DNA of 23,600 nucleotides, taken from positions 1 through 23,600 of the forward strand of contig CASEKF010000018.1 in assembly GCA_949288455.1 (NCBI GenBank), in the 5' to 3' direction. Source of the DNA: an uncultured bacterium (GTDB taxonomy: Bacteria; Vulcanimicrobiota; CADAWZ01). Position numbers and translations under genes: made by a program. Shown piece by piece: positions 8,211 to 16,400 of the stretch. The number at the start of each line of letters is the position of its first letter. Positions within the stretch are counted from its first letter, which is position 1. The notes below the pieces were generated by a model. The model was not told the origin of the DNA. It did not search any database and worked only from the letters and a program-made list of their open reading frames with translations.

Positions 8211-9026
8211 TTAAATTTTAGGGACGTCTACCCCTGAAGTGTATATCTGGCCTTGAAACCGTAAACGTCTGGGTTTGATCGTATTGTTAGATTCGTCTTT
8301 CTCGGTCCAGCAGACTAAAACGTAAACGTTCCTTATATATTTTTTTACGAGAAACTCGTTTTCGTTTAAATCTTTTTTATTCTGAAATTCATCGTTCGCT
8401 CCACCCTCTACGGATACGCATACAAGAAAAGGTTTTAATCCCTTGGTTTTTTCTCTGTCGTAAGAGACCGTATTATTTTCTTTATCTTGTTCTTTTTTAT
8501 TTGGATAATCTGCGTTTATAAATAAAAAATCTCTTAAACTTGAAGCTAAATCTTGACTTTTAACTTTAGGATTAACGCTATTTTCCGGATTTTCAAGATC
8601 GGAAAAGTCTAAATTAGGTCCGTCAGATTTTTCAAAAGATTCATATATGCCTTCTTGACCGTATTTTTCGCTAGAGAAAACTTTTCTGGTCTGAAAAAAC
8701 CTCGACGCTTTTTCAGACTCCTTAGACTTGTCTTCGTAGCCAAAATTTTTTTTAACGGATTCTTGATGTAGAATTACGGCTATATAGCTTGTAGGGACAG
8801 TATTATTTAATTCGCCCGCCAGTCTCAGCCTTTCGAATTCGCTTCTTGCTATTGAAATAGCCTGAATTTTCGATTGATTATTTCTAGGAGCATGACTAAA
8901 TAAGAGCGAAATAATGGACATTACGGCTATTCCGAATATCCACATGCTTACGACTACTTCTATAAGAGACATTCCATAGCCGCAAAAATATCTTTTATTT
9001 TTATATATATAAATAAAAGCTTTCAT
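8211..9026 (-). CDS. prepilin-type protein (GspI/PilV-like), first gene of operon
   Basis: 271 residues. The leader is unusually long and aromatic (18 residues ending FCGYG), followed by MSLIEVVVSMWIFGIAVM with Glu at +5, the consensus of PilV/GspI proteins. The next Met is the first residue after the cleavage site and would leave no leader, so the ATG at 9026 must be used or a start further up. There is no clear Shine-Dalgarno sequence, and a promoter-like -10 lies only ten bases upstream. The exported part is highly charged and rich in Lys/Glu/Asp/Ser. It is the promoter-proximal gene of the four-gene operon that ends with the lipoprotein at 4615. Role: minor pilin or pseudopilin that starts filament assembly with the J and K partners (family knowledge plus context). 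Confidence 0.85.
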   Translation of the reverse strand: MKAFIYIYKNKRYFCGYGMSLIEVVVSMWIFGIAVMSIISLLFSHAPRNNQSKIQAISIARSEFERLRLAGELNNTVPTSYIAVILHQESVKKNFGYEDKSKESEKASRFFQTRKVFSSEKYGQEGIYESFEKSDGPNLDFSDLENPENSVNPKVKSQDLASSLRDFLFINADYPNKKEQDKENNTVSYDREKTKGLKPFLVCVSVEGGANDEFQNKKDLNENEFLVKKYIRNVYVLVCWTEKDESNNTIKPRRLRFQGQIYTSGVDVPKI

Positions 9027-9035
9027 CTTAATATA

Positions 9036-9064
9036 ATTATAAACAATTAAGTTTCTATAAACAA
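9036..9064 (-). promoter_or_regulatory. candidate promoter of the prepilin operon (possibly leaderless)
   Basis: On the minus strand TTGTTT (9059-9064) and TATAAT (9036-9041) are 17 bases apart. The predicted start of transcription falls within a few bases of the ATG at 9026, which would leave almost no 5' leader and fits the lack of a ribosome site. The whole region is very AT-rich, so a chance match is quite possible. Confidence 0.4.
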
Positions 9065-9113
9065 TATTAAGAATCTTAACAAATTATAAAATTGATAGAA
9101 AAATATTAAGAAT
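9063..9113. repeat. 12-bp direct repeat in divergent promoter region
   Basis: AATATTAAGAAT occurs at 9063-9074 and again at 9102-9113, a 39-base period close to four DNA turns. The first copy runs into a short palindrome (TTAAG, three bases, CTTAA). The pair lies between the promoters of the prepilin operon (left) and the lipoprotein gene (right), where a regulator could bind. AT-richness weakens the case. Confidence 0.45.
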
Positions 9114-9156
9114 AGTTTAACTTTTTAGAAGTTAAAATTAAAAGCAATAATAACTA

Positions 9157-9186
9157 TTGTTACTTTTACGTCTAGGGTGATATAAT
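9157..9186 (+). promoter_or_regulatory. sigma-70-type promoter of the lipoprotein gene
   Basis: TTGTTA (9157-9162), an 18-base spacer and TATAAT (9181-9186) with TG at 9178-9179 form an extended -10 promoter. Transcription would start about 30 bases before the ATG at 9223, leaving room for the AAGGA ribosome site. Confidence 0.65.
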
Positions 9187-9222
9187 TAAGTTAATATTTT
9201 TAAAAATTTAAGGACGTAAATT

Positions 9223-9747
9223 ATGAACAAAAACGTTTTTTTTATTATGCTTATAATAGGAATTTTACATTTATCTTCCTGCAGTTTATTTACTTCCCCT
9301 GAAGCGGAAGCAAAAAAATCATATAATTTGTTTATCAGCTCCTTAACCGAGCGAAAATATGAAGATGTTTGGAATTGCCTTTCATATGAGAGCCAGACCC
9401 AGTATGAAAACTTTATTTATAAACCGTTTGTAAACCGTCTTAAAATAATACCTCAAGAACAAAGAAAACAAAATTTTCCCAATACCGACGTTAGTATAGA
9501 AGCGTTGGCCTCCATGCAGCCTAAAGATTATTTTGTTTTTCAGATGGAGGCAACCGATCTAAATAAAGATATGGTGCGATGTTTTTCTCCCGAGAGAACC
9601 ATTGAGAGCGTAACCGTAAACGGTTCCGAAGCCGTTTTAAAGATGAGCGAGACAAGTGATCGCAGTATATCGTCGGAAATTCCAATGAGGCTGGAAGACG
9701 GAGTGTGGAGAATAGTATTATTTCCTCCCGGAGATATAAAACATTAG
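9223..9747 (+). CDS. small lipoprotein, unknown function (NTF2-like fold possible)
   Basis: 174 residues. The signal peptide ends in the lipobox LSSC, so Cys20 would be lipidated. The mature part starts with a helix (EAEAKKSYNLFISSLTERKYEDVWNCLS) and ends in beta strands (VTVNGSEAVLKMSE, then LEDGVWRIVL). That arrangement recalls NTF2-like DUF4878-type lipoproteins, in which a helical start packs on a sheet ending in a GxWxI strand. This is a resemblance only. AAGGA is about 8 bases before the ATG, and the gene has a good promoter of its own. It is divergent from the prepilin operon, so the two may share a regulator through the repeats between them. The stop is TAG. No enzymatic motif is seen. 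Confidence 0.75.
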   Translation: MNKNVFFIMLIIGILHLSSCSLFTSPEAEAKKSYNLFISSLTERKYEDVWNCLSYESQTQYENFIYKPFVNRLKIIPQEQRKQNFPNTDVSIEALASMQPKDYFVFQMEATDLNKDMVRCFSPERTIESVTVNGSEAVLKMSETSDRSISSEIPMRLEDGVWRIVLFPPGDIKH

Positions 9748-9790
9748 CGTTATGTCCTATTCTAAGGAGTCATTTTTATAAAGAACAACG

Positions 9791-9841
9791 AAGAGAACTG
9801 ATTCAGCGTTAATTTTTATTCTTGTCTATTAAAGAGAACTG
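9791..9841. repeat. 10-bp direct repeat overlapping the zinc-ribbon/TM2 gene promoter
   Basis: AAGAGAACTG occurs at 9791-9800 and 9832-9841, 41 bases apart (about four helical turns). Both copies are followed closely by GCGTT or CGTT. The second copy fills the spacer between the -35 and -10 of the promoter at 9822-9850, so a bound protein would contact the polymerase site directly. Confidence 0.5.
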
Positions 9842-9850
9842 CGTTATAAT
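9822..9850 (+). promoter_or_regulatory. sigma-70-type promoter of the zinc-ribbon/TM2 gene
   Basis: TTGTCT (9822-9827) is separated by exactly 17 bases from TATAAT (9845-9850). The leader to the ATG at 9938 would be about 80 bases and would contain the inverted repeat at 9868-9884. Confidence 0.6.
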
Positions 9851-9867
9851 TTATTTAGTGGAAATAC

Positions 9868-9884
9868 GGGAAATGTGCATTCCC
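9868..9884. promoter_or_regulatory. inverted repeat just after predicted transcription start
   Basis: GGGAAATGTGCATTCCC is a near-perfect inverted repeat (GGGAATG against CATTCCC with one extra A). It lies about ten bases downstream of the predicted start point, a usual place for a repressor operator. It is short and could be chance. Confidence 0.35.
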
Positions 9885-9937
9885 ATATTCTTAAGAAAAA
9901 ATGCTTATACTATAAATTAATTTTTGGGAGATTAATA

Positions 9938-10417
9938 ATGTTTTGTCCTTATTGTGGCTCTAATCAATTAGACGGCGCTACTTTTTGTCATAATTGCGCG
10001 AATGCCTTACCTTCAATCGACGAAAAAAAAACTGTAGGCTCCCCTATAGGCTTTAACGGACAGGTAGGTTATCAACCGATAAGATATCCTGCCGGCAACG
10101 CTTTCCCGCAAGGTTATCCCCAGCCTGCAAACCTGTCTAATGCGCCCGGCATATATAACCAAGGACAATTTCCTCCGAGCGCTTTCGATCCTCAAGGAAT
10201 GCCTAAAAAGCATTCCAGAACGAAATATATATCGGCTTTGCTTGCGTTTCTTTTAGGAGGTTTTGGAGCTCATAAATTTTATTTGGGGGAAATTGGATTG
10301 GGAATTTTATATTTGTTGTTTTTCTGGAGCGGTATTCCTTCGTTAGTAGCTTTCGTAGAATGTTTTTTGTATTTAACGATGGATGACAAGATATTTGACA
10401 AAAAGTATAATTATTAA
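9938..10417 (+). CDS. zinc-ribbon and TM2 domain membrane protein
   Basis: 159 residues from the ATG at 9938, chosen because GGGAG lies 7 bases before it and because the product then starts directly with the zinc ribbon. The in-frame ATG at 9875 has no ribosome site and falls inside the inverted repeat. Residues 3-20 hold a CPYC and CHNC pair (Cys3, 6, 17, 20), a zinc ribbon. A proline/glycine/glutamine-rich linker follows (about 30-90). The C-terminus is a TM2 domain: two membrane helices around the conserved GGFGAHKFYLG (about 107-117), with an aspartate pair (Asp149, Asp150) and phenylalanine in the tail. The function of such proteins is unknown; the ribbon would be cytoplasmic. Its last four bases overlap the end of the convergent ECF gene. 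Confidence 0.85.
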   Translation: MFCPYCGSNQLDGATFCHNCANALPSIDEKKTVGSPIGFNGQVGYQPIRYPAGNAFPQGYPQPANLSNAPGIYNQGQFPPSAFDPQGMPKKHSRTKYISALLAFLLGGFGAHKFYLGEIGLGILYLLFFWSGIPSLVAFVECFLYLTMDDKIFDKKYNY

Positions 10418-10905
10418 ATTTTTGCCCGCTGTATAGTCAAAGGATATATAATAATCGTTAAAGCCGAGCATATAGCGGCTTGAAGAATGTTAGGAACAAG
10501 CACGGCAAAAGCTAGTCCTGCGCCGAGAAAAAAATATTCGTAAATGAAATATCCTATAACCATAACTGCTCCTCCGGTACAAGAAGCGGCTACGGAAGCG
10601 ACGGTTTTATTTTTTATTTTTTGAAATATAAAGCCTGCAATAAATCCTTCAAAGAATTTTACAAAAAGCGTAGCGAAAAAAAAACCGGCATGACCGCCTA
10701 AAAGATCCGCCAGAGAAGCGCCGATTCCTCCTATAACTCCTCCCCTGAAGCCCCCTAAGGAAAAAGCCGCTAAAAAGATAAAAACGTCTCCTAAATTGAT
10801 ATTGCCGCCTGTTACCGTGGGTATTTTAATAATAACGGTTCCTATAATAACTAGAGCGGTAAACATTGCGTTTAAAGTGATATCACGTATAGCGTCGATT
10901 TTCAT
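10414..10905 (-). CDS. ECF transporter S component (membrane substrate-binding subunit)
   Basis: 163 residues, almost all hydrophobic, with five to six predicted helices. It carries the pattern of the ECF S-component family PF07155: NLGDVFIFL (about 37-45), then GGFRGGVIGGIGASLADLLGG (about 51-71), a glycine-rich helix pair followed by a FVKFFEGFIAG helix. S components bind a vitamin or precursor (riboflavin, pyrimidine, thiamine and others) and depend on the EcfA/A'/T module, which is not in this window, so the substrate cannot be named. There is no good ribosome site before the ATG at 10905, and a 46-base hairpin lies 30 bases upstream. It may be read through from the OPT transporter gene or have its own start. 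It ends against the TM2 gene with a 4-base overlap of the two stops. Confidence 0.8.
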   Translation of the reverse strand: MKIDAIRDITLNAMFTALVIIGTVIIKIPTVTGGNINLGDVFIFLAAFSLGGFRGGVIGGIGASLADLLGGHAGFFFATLFVKFFEGFIAGFIFQKIKNKTVASVAASCTGGAVMVIGYFIYEYFFLGAGLAFAVLVPNILQAAICSALTIIIYPLTIQRAKI

Positions 10906-10934
10906 TTTAGTATTTTAATAAAGATTGCCCTTTC

Positions 10935-10980
10935 TATTGACTATTTGAACCGGAGAGGGATCCGGTTCAAATAGTCAATA
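10935..10980 (-). terminator. 20-bp perfect stem-loop between OPT and ECF genes
   Basis: The arms at 10935-10954 and 10961-10980 are perfect inverted copies of 20 bases around a 6-base loop. The hairpin lies 36 bases past the OPT stop and 30 bases before the ECF S-component start. In the OPT direction no T-run follows, so it is not a textbook intrinsic terminator. It could be a processing or stability hairpin, or an attenuator for the ECF gene. In the other direction a T-rich stretch follows, but no gene needs it. Confidence 0.55.
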
Positions 10981-11015
10981 TTATATAATTTTAGATGAAC
11001 TAGCTTATATCTACG

Positions 11016-13148
11016 TTATTTTTTTTTGTCTTTTTTACTTTTTCTTTTCTTGGATTTTTCTTCTTGCTTGGATTTTTCTTCTTGCTTAGGTTTTTCTTCT
11101 TGTTTAGATTTATTTAATTTGGAAGGGGCTTCCGGAGAATTTTTGGAGAAAATTTTAACGCTTAAGAAATATACCGCGACGATAAGAGCGATATAAACGA
11201 AAATAGACAACCATTGCCCAAAAATTGACGCAGATAAAGTCTGACCGGCAAATTTAAAAGACAAATTTACGTTATTATATCTAATAATAGCGTCTAAAAT
11301 ACCGACTATAGCTCCTCCCGCTACAAAGCCTGAAGCTATAAGAGTTCCTTTTTGTTTTCTTGCGGAAGCAATTTCAGGATTTTTATGACTCTTTTCGATC
11401 ATTAAAGTTAATATGCCTCCGGCTAATATAGGAAGGTTCAAATCAAGAGGTATATAAACTCCCAACATAAAAGCGAGAGCAGGAAGACCGAGCATTTCAA
11501 TAATAAGAGCTAAAAGTATACCTACTATGTACAGGATCCAAGGAACATCGGCTCCTGAAACCATAATCGGCTCTATGACCGCTGCCATAGCGTTAGCTTG
11601 AGGAGCTACAAGCGCGTCCGGATGAGCGTCTGTTTTTACAAAACCGTAAGTTTGATTTAAAATCATCATTACGAAGGCTACGGAAAAAGCGGCTACTAAA
11701 GTTCCGAGAAATTTGAAAATTTGCTGATTTTTAGGAGTGGCGCCAATCCAATATCCTATTTTTAAATCCGTAATAAAAGATCCTGACATTGAAAGAGCCG
11801 TACATACGACGCCTCCTATAATTAAAGCGGCCGCTATTCCGGAAGCGCCTTTTAAACCGGCTTGAACTAAAATTAAACTGCTTATTATAAGAGTCATTAA
11901 AGTCATACCCGATACCGGGTTAGATCCGACGGTAGCGATAGCTCTTGCCGCTACCGTCGTAAATAAGAACGCAATTATCATAACTATCGCGAATCCTATT
12001 AAAGACAGCATTATTACGTCCGGTCTGCCTTGAAGAACGCCTGAATAAAAGAATCCGAATATCGCTATGCCGGTAAGAATAATCACGCTGAAAATAACGC
12101 TCATATTGAGATCAGTTTCAGTTCTCGGTTTCTCTTCTTGTTTATCGGAACCTTTGGCGAACATTTCCTTAAAGCCTTTCGTAAAAGCTTGCGTTATGAC
12201 TCCAGCAGATTTAATTATTCCAAGAATTCCTGCGGCAGCTATACCCCCTATGCCAATCAATCTTACGTAATCTTTAAAAATTTCTCCCGGAGCAAGATCC
12301 GACATATGAACTCCTGACGCCGTAATTCCGAAAGCTCCCATTAAAGGAACAAAAACAAACCATGCCAAAAAAGAGCCGGCGCACATTATAACCGCGTATT
12401 TAAAGCCTATGATATATCCCATTCCTAAAAGGGCCGCGGTAACATTAAGACCAAAACATAATTTAAATTTATCGGCGAGCATTTGTCCGAAGGGATGAAG
12501 AGTTGAATTAAAAGTTTCAGCCCATAATTTAAGCGTATAAACGCAAAAATCATAAGCTCCTCCGAGAGCCATGCTTACAGCCAATATTTTAGCTTGTTCT
12601 CCGCCTTGTTTGCCTGAAACTAAAATTTCCGTCGTAGCCGTTCCTTCAGGAAAAGGAAACTTTCCATGCATATCGGCGACGAAATATTTTCTAAAGAAAA
12701 TTAAAAGGACTATTCCTAAGATACCGCCTAATAGAGACGCCATAAAAATATGCCAAAAATTTATAGAGACTTCTTTAGGATACTTATATTGGAGTATGTA
12801 AATAGCCGGAAGCGTAAAGATGGCTCCTGCGACGACAGAGCCCGAACATGAACCTATTGACTGAATAATGACGTTTTCCAATATAGAAGCTTTTTTACAT
12901 ACGAAAGACATGCCGACAGCTATAAGAGCGATAGGTATAGCCGCTTCAAATACGCTTCCTGTTTTCAGTCCTAAAAACGCCGTAGCTCCGGAAAAAATAA
13001 CGCACATTAATATGCCCATAATCACGGAATAAGGCGTTATTTCCTTCATTTTAGAATTTGAGGGCACGATAGGCTCGTATTTTTCCCCGTCTTTTAATTC
13101 CTTGTACGCATTTTCAGGGAGTCCCGAATGCTCATTTTGATTTTCCAT
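11016..13148 (-). CDS. OPT-family oligopeptide transporter
   Basis: About 710 residues from the ATG at 13148. This start is chosen because AAGGAG lies 6 bases before it; the ATG at 13154 is directly against that site, and one at 13199 has none. The protein is a polytopic membrane protein (about 14-16 hydrophobic segments). It has the features of prokaryotic OPT transporters: FSGATAFLGLKTGSVFEAAIP in the first helices, HGKFPFPEGTATTEIL, NPVSGMTLMTL and LPALAFMLGVYIPL. The family imports peptides or, in some branches, metal chelates, by proton symport; the substrate here is unknown. The C-terminus is a lysine/glutamate-rich cytoplasmic tail built from an 18-base tandem repeat. It is divergent from PFOR across a shared regulatory region and may be read on into the ECF gene. 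Confidence 0.88.
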   Translation of the reverse strand: MENQNEHSGLPENAYKELKDGEKYEPIVPSNSKMKEITPYSVIMGILMCVIFSGATAFLGLKTGSVFEAAIPIALIAVGMSFVCKKASILENVIIQSIGSCSGSVVAGAIFTLPAIYILQYKYPKEVSINFWHIFMASLLGGILGIVLLIFFRKYFVADMHGKFPFPEGTATTEILVSGKQGGEQAKILAVSMALGGAYDFCVYTLKLWAETFNSTLHPFGQMLADKFKLCFGLNVTAALLGMGYIIGFKYAVIMCAGSFLAWFVFVPLMGAFGITASGVHMSDLAPGEIFKDYVRLIGIGGIAAAGILGIIKSAGVITQAFTKGFKEMFAKGSDKQEEKPRTETDLNMSVIFSVIILTGIAIFGFFYSGVLQGRPDVIMLSLIGFAIVMIIAFLFTTVAARAIATVGSNPVSGMTLMTLIISSLILVQAGLKGASGIAAALIIGGVVCTALSMSGSFITDLKIGYWIGATPKNQQIFKFLGTLVAAFSVAFVMMILNQTYGFVKTDAHPDALVAPQANAMAAVIEPIMVSGADVPWILYIVGILLALIIEMLGLPALAFMLGVYIPLDLNLPILAGGILTLMIEKSHKNPEIASARKQKGTLIASGFVAGGAIVGILDAIIRYNNVNLSFKFAGQTLSASIFGQWLSIFVYIALIVAVYFLSVKIFSKNSPEAPSKLNKSKQEEKPKQEEKSKQEEKSKKRKSKKDKKK
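11052..11105 (-). repeat. 18-bp tandem repeat, three copies, in the OPT tail
   Basis: Units at 11052-11069, 11070-11087 (identical) and 11088-11105 (three changes) encode a six-residue repeat, KQEEKS/P, near the OPT C-terminus. Perfect copies suggest recent slippage, and length is likely to vary between strains. The repeat keeps the frame. Confidence 0.85.
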
Positions 13149-13282
13149 TTGCATCTCCTTTATAAAAATTAGGATTAGAAATTTATGTGCGCCTAACAAA
13201 AGGCAATTTTTTTTGTATTTAAAAATACTTATATTTTTTCATGAAATTCCCTTCCTGATAATAATAACGAGATACTTAAAGA

Positions 13283-13320
13283 CTTGCATTTAAATGCGTT
13301 ATATGCTAAAATATTGCAAG
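13283..13320. promoter_or_regulatory. operator-like palindromes around the PFOR promoter
   Basis: GCATTTAAATGC at 13286-13297 is a perfect 12-base palindrome lying across the -35 element. A wider inverted pair, CTTGCA at 13283-13288 and TGCAAG at 13315-13320, brackets the whole promoter. This is a plausible site for a repressor or redox regulator of PFOR, the divergent OPT gene, or both. Confidence 0.5.
13284..13312 (+). promoter_or_regulatory. sigma-70-type promoter of pyruvate:ferredoxin oxidoreductase
   Basis: TTGCAT (13284-13289), a 17-base spacer and TAAAAT (13307-13312) with TG at 13304-13305 form an extended -10 promoter. It predicts a leader of about 180 bases before the ATG at 13499, long enough to hold the stem-loop at 13370-13432. 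No comparably good promoter was found for the divergent OPT gene. Confidence 0.6.
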
Positions 13321-13369
13321 TTTTTAAATTATAGGATATCGATAATAATAGCTTTACGCCGTTTATTAT

Positions 13370-13432
13370 TGTCAATAAGCGTATTCGTTTTGGCTTGCGG
13401 AAAATAAGCTGAAGTGAATACGCTTATTGACA
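13370..13432 (+). promoter_or_regulatory. 17-bp stem-loop in the PFOR leader
   Basis: Positions 13370-13386 and 13416-13432 are perfect 17-base inverted copies around a 29-base loop, which itself can form a small inner stem (GGCTT against AAGCT). No run of T follows the stem directly, so it does not look like a simple terminator. It lies between the predicted start point and the GGAGGA site at 13485-13490. It may stabilise the mRNA, act as an attenuator, or be a DNA operator; no known riboswitch class is recognised. Confidence 0.5.
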
Positions 13433-13498
13433 GTTAATTTTAAATATATAAGCGTTTAGTTTTTGTTATTTATTCATTAAAAATGGAGGAATGTCTCT

Positions 13499-16400
13499 AT
13501 GATTCAATGCGCCACAAAAATGGAATGTGAAACCACAGATAAAAAAGCGGAAAAAACCGTTACTATAACCGGTAATCAAGCGGCTAGTCATGTAGCGTAC
13601 GCTTACAGCGAAGCTGCGGCTATCTATCCCATTACGCCTTCTTCAGATATGGGCGAATTTGCGGATTCTTGGGCTAGCGAGGGAAGAAAAAATGTTTTCG
13701 GAGAAGTTCTTAGCATTTCTGAAATGCAGTCTGAAGCCGGAGCTGCCGGAGCTGTCCACGGCTCTCTTACGGCAGGAGCTCTCACTACTACTTTTACCGC
13801 TTCTCAAGGCCTCCTTTTGATGATCCCAAATATGTATAAAATAGCCGGAGAAATGCTCCCGGCAGTATTTCACGTTACGGCTAGAGCTCTTGCATGTCAG
13901 TCGCTTTCTATTTTTGGAGATCATTCCGACGTAATGGCCGTTAGAAATACCGGATTCGCTTTATTGTCTTCTACAAACGCTCAAGAAGTTATGGATTTGG
14001 CGGCTGTAGCGCATCTTGCGACGTTAAAGGCTCAAGTTCCTTTCGTGAATTTCTTCGACGGTTTCAGAACTTCTCATGAAATAACAAAAGTTAAAGAGAT
14101 ATCTTACGAAACTTTAAAAGAGCTTATAGATCCTGAAATGGAATATGTGGAAAGATTCCGTCGGAGAGCCTTAAGACCTGAAAAGCCATACTCCAAAGTC
14201 GGAGCTCAAAATCCTGACGTATATTTCCAGGGAAGAGAGACTGTTAATAAATATTATATGGAAGTCCCCGGCATAGTTCAAGAATATATGGATAAAGTAG
14301 CCGCAAAAACGGGCAGGCAATATCATATTTTCGATTATTACGGAGATCCGGAAGCCGAAGATATTATAGTAGCCATAGGTTCTTCTTGCGAAACGATAGC
14401 CGAAACCATAGATTACCTTAGAAAACAAGGTAAAAAAGTCGGTCTCGTAATCGTAAGGCTTTATCGTCCGTTTGCGGCTGAACTTTTTAAAGAAATTATT
14501 CCGGCGTCAGTTAAGAGAATAGCTACGCTTGATAGGACTAAAGAACCGGGAGCTATAGGCGAACCGCTTTATTTAGACGTCGTAGCCGCTCTGAAAGATA
14601 GAAAAGATATCGTTATTATAGGCGGAAGATACGGTCTTTCCAGCAAAGAATTTACTCCTTCTATGGTTAACGGAGTCTACAAGCATCTCAGAGGCAAATG
14701 TTCTCATAATTTTACGGTCGGAATAAACGACGACGTAACCGGACTTTCCATCGATTATTCTGATGAAATCATCACTGAACCCGAAGGAACTATTAGCTGT
14801 ACTTTCTGGGGACTTGGAAGCGACGGCACCGTCGGAGCTAATAAAGATTCCATTAAAATCATTGGCGATAATACTCCTCTTTATGCTCAAGGATATTTCG
14901 TATACGATTCCAAAAAATCTTACGGAAGCACTATTTCACATTTACGCTTTGGAAAAAATAAAATTAGATCTACCTACTGCGTGACTCATCCGGATTTCGT
15001 AGCATGCCATAACTCAGCTTATATAGGAAGATTTGACATGATAAGCGGCATTAAGGAAAACGGCGTATTCTTACTCAATTCGGAATGGTCTGCCGAAGAA
15101 GCGTTCAAACATCTTCCTGAAGATATGCAGAAAATAATAATAGATAGAAAGATTAAAGTTTACACGATAGACGCTTTGAAAATATCGACTGAAGCAGGAT
15201 TGGGAGCGAGAATCAATACCGTTATGATGACGGCGTTTTTTAAAGTTTCCGGAGTCCTTGAAGAAAATCATGCCCTTGACCTTATAAAGAAATCGATAAG
15301 AAAAACATATGCGAAAAAAGGCGAAGATATTATCAATATGAACTGCGCCTGCGTAGACAAAGCCGCCGCATCTTTGCTGAGGGTAACTGTTCCTGAAACT
15401 ACGAATTCCATCTATAAATCTAAAAAGCTCATACCTGAAGACGCCGATACTTTCGCAAAAAATATAGTAGAGCCTATAGCGCATCTTAAAGGGGATTCGA
15501 TACCTGTATCGCATATGTCTTTCGACGGCTCTCTTCCTACTGGAACGGCTAAGTACGATAAAAGAGGCATCGCTCCCAGAGTTCCCGAATGGAATAAAGA
15601 GTTATGCATACAATGCAATCAGTGCGTAAGTTCCTGTCCTCATGCCGCTATAAGAGCTAAAATTTTAACCGACGAAGAATTAAAGAACGCGCCTAAGTCT
15701 TTTGAAACTACGGAGATTAAGCCGAAAGCGATAGACGGCAAAAAATACGCTCTTCAAGTCTACGTAGACGATTGCACCGGGTGCGGCGTATGCGTAGAAA
15801 CTTGTCCCGCCAAAACTAAAGCTTTATCTTTTACGACTCTTGAAAAAGCTAGACAAAAAGGACAAACTGAAAATTATAAATTCTTCGACGCTTCGACGGA
15901 TAATATTGAAGCCGATAGAAATAATATTAAAAACCTTGGTTTCGTAAAACCTTTATTTGAATTTTCAGGCGCTTGCGCAGGATGCGGAGAAACTCCTTAC
16001 GTAAAAATGCTTTCCCAGCTTTTTGGCGAAAGAATGATCGTAGCTAACGCGACGGGGTGTTCTTCTATTTACAGTTCTTCCTTCCCAAGCATACCTTATA
16101 CGACTACGAAAGAAGGAAACGGTCCCGCTTGGGCTAATTCGCTGTTTGAAGACAACGCTGAATATGGTTTTGGCATGAGACTCGCCGTAGACTCGAACAG
16201 ACATTCTTTGAAATCAGCAATAGAAAAATTCTTACTTATGGAACCTTCCGGAAAACTTTCCGACGATTTAAAGTCAGCTCTTGAAAATTGGAACAGAAAA
16301 GATAAAGAAGGACTTGAATTCCAAAAAACTATTAAAGCGTCTATTAAAGAAGCTTTAATAGACGCTGACGGCGAGAAAAAGGAATTACTGACCGTAATAA

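Noticed and set aside
9764-9769. AAGGAG after the lipoprotein gene, suggesting a small gene
   Set aside because: No ATG, GTG or TTG follows at a usable distance, and the only nearby frame is nine codons from an ATT.
9875-9937. N-terminal extension of the zinc-ribbon/TM2 protein from the ATG at 9875
   Set aside because: GGGAG is correctly spaced before the ATG at 9938, and the extension lies over the inverted repeat with no ribosome site.
13149-13199. Longer OPT protein starting at the ATG at 13199
   Set aside because: The AAGGAG site lies 6 bases before the ATG at 13148; the 17 extra residues would have no ribosome site and read through that site.
13643-16204. Several 70-150 codon antisense or out-of-phase frames within the PFOR gene
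   Set aside because: PFOR is complete with all cofactor ligands in frame, so these are coding shadows.
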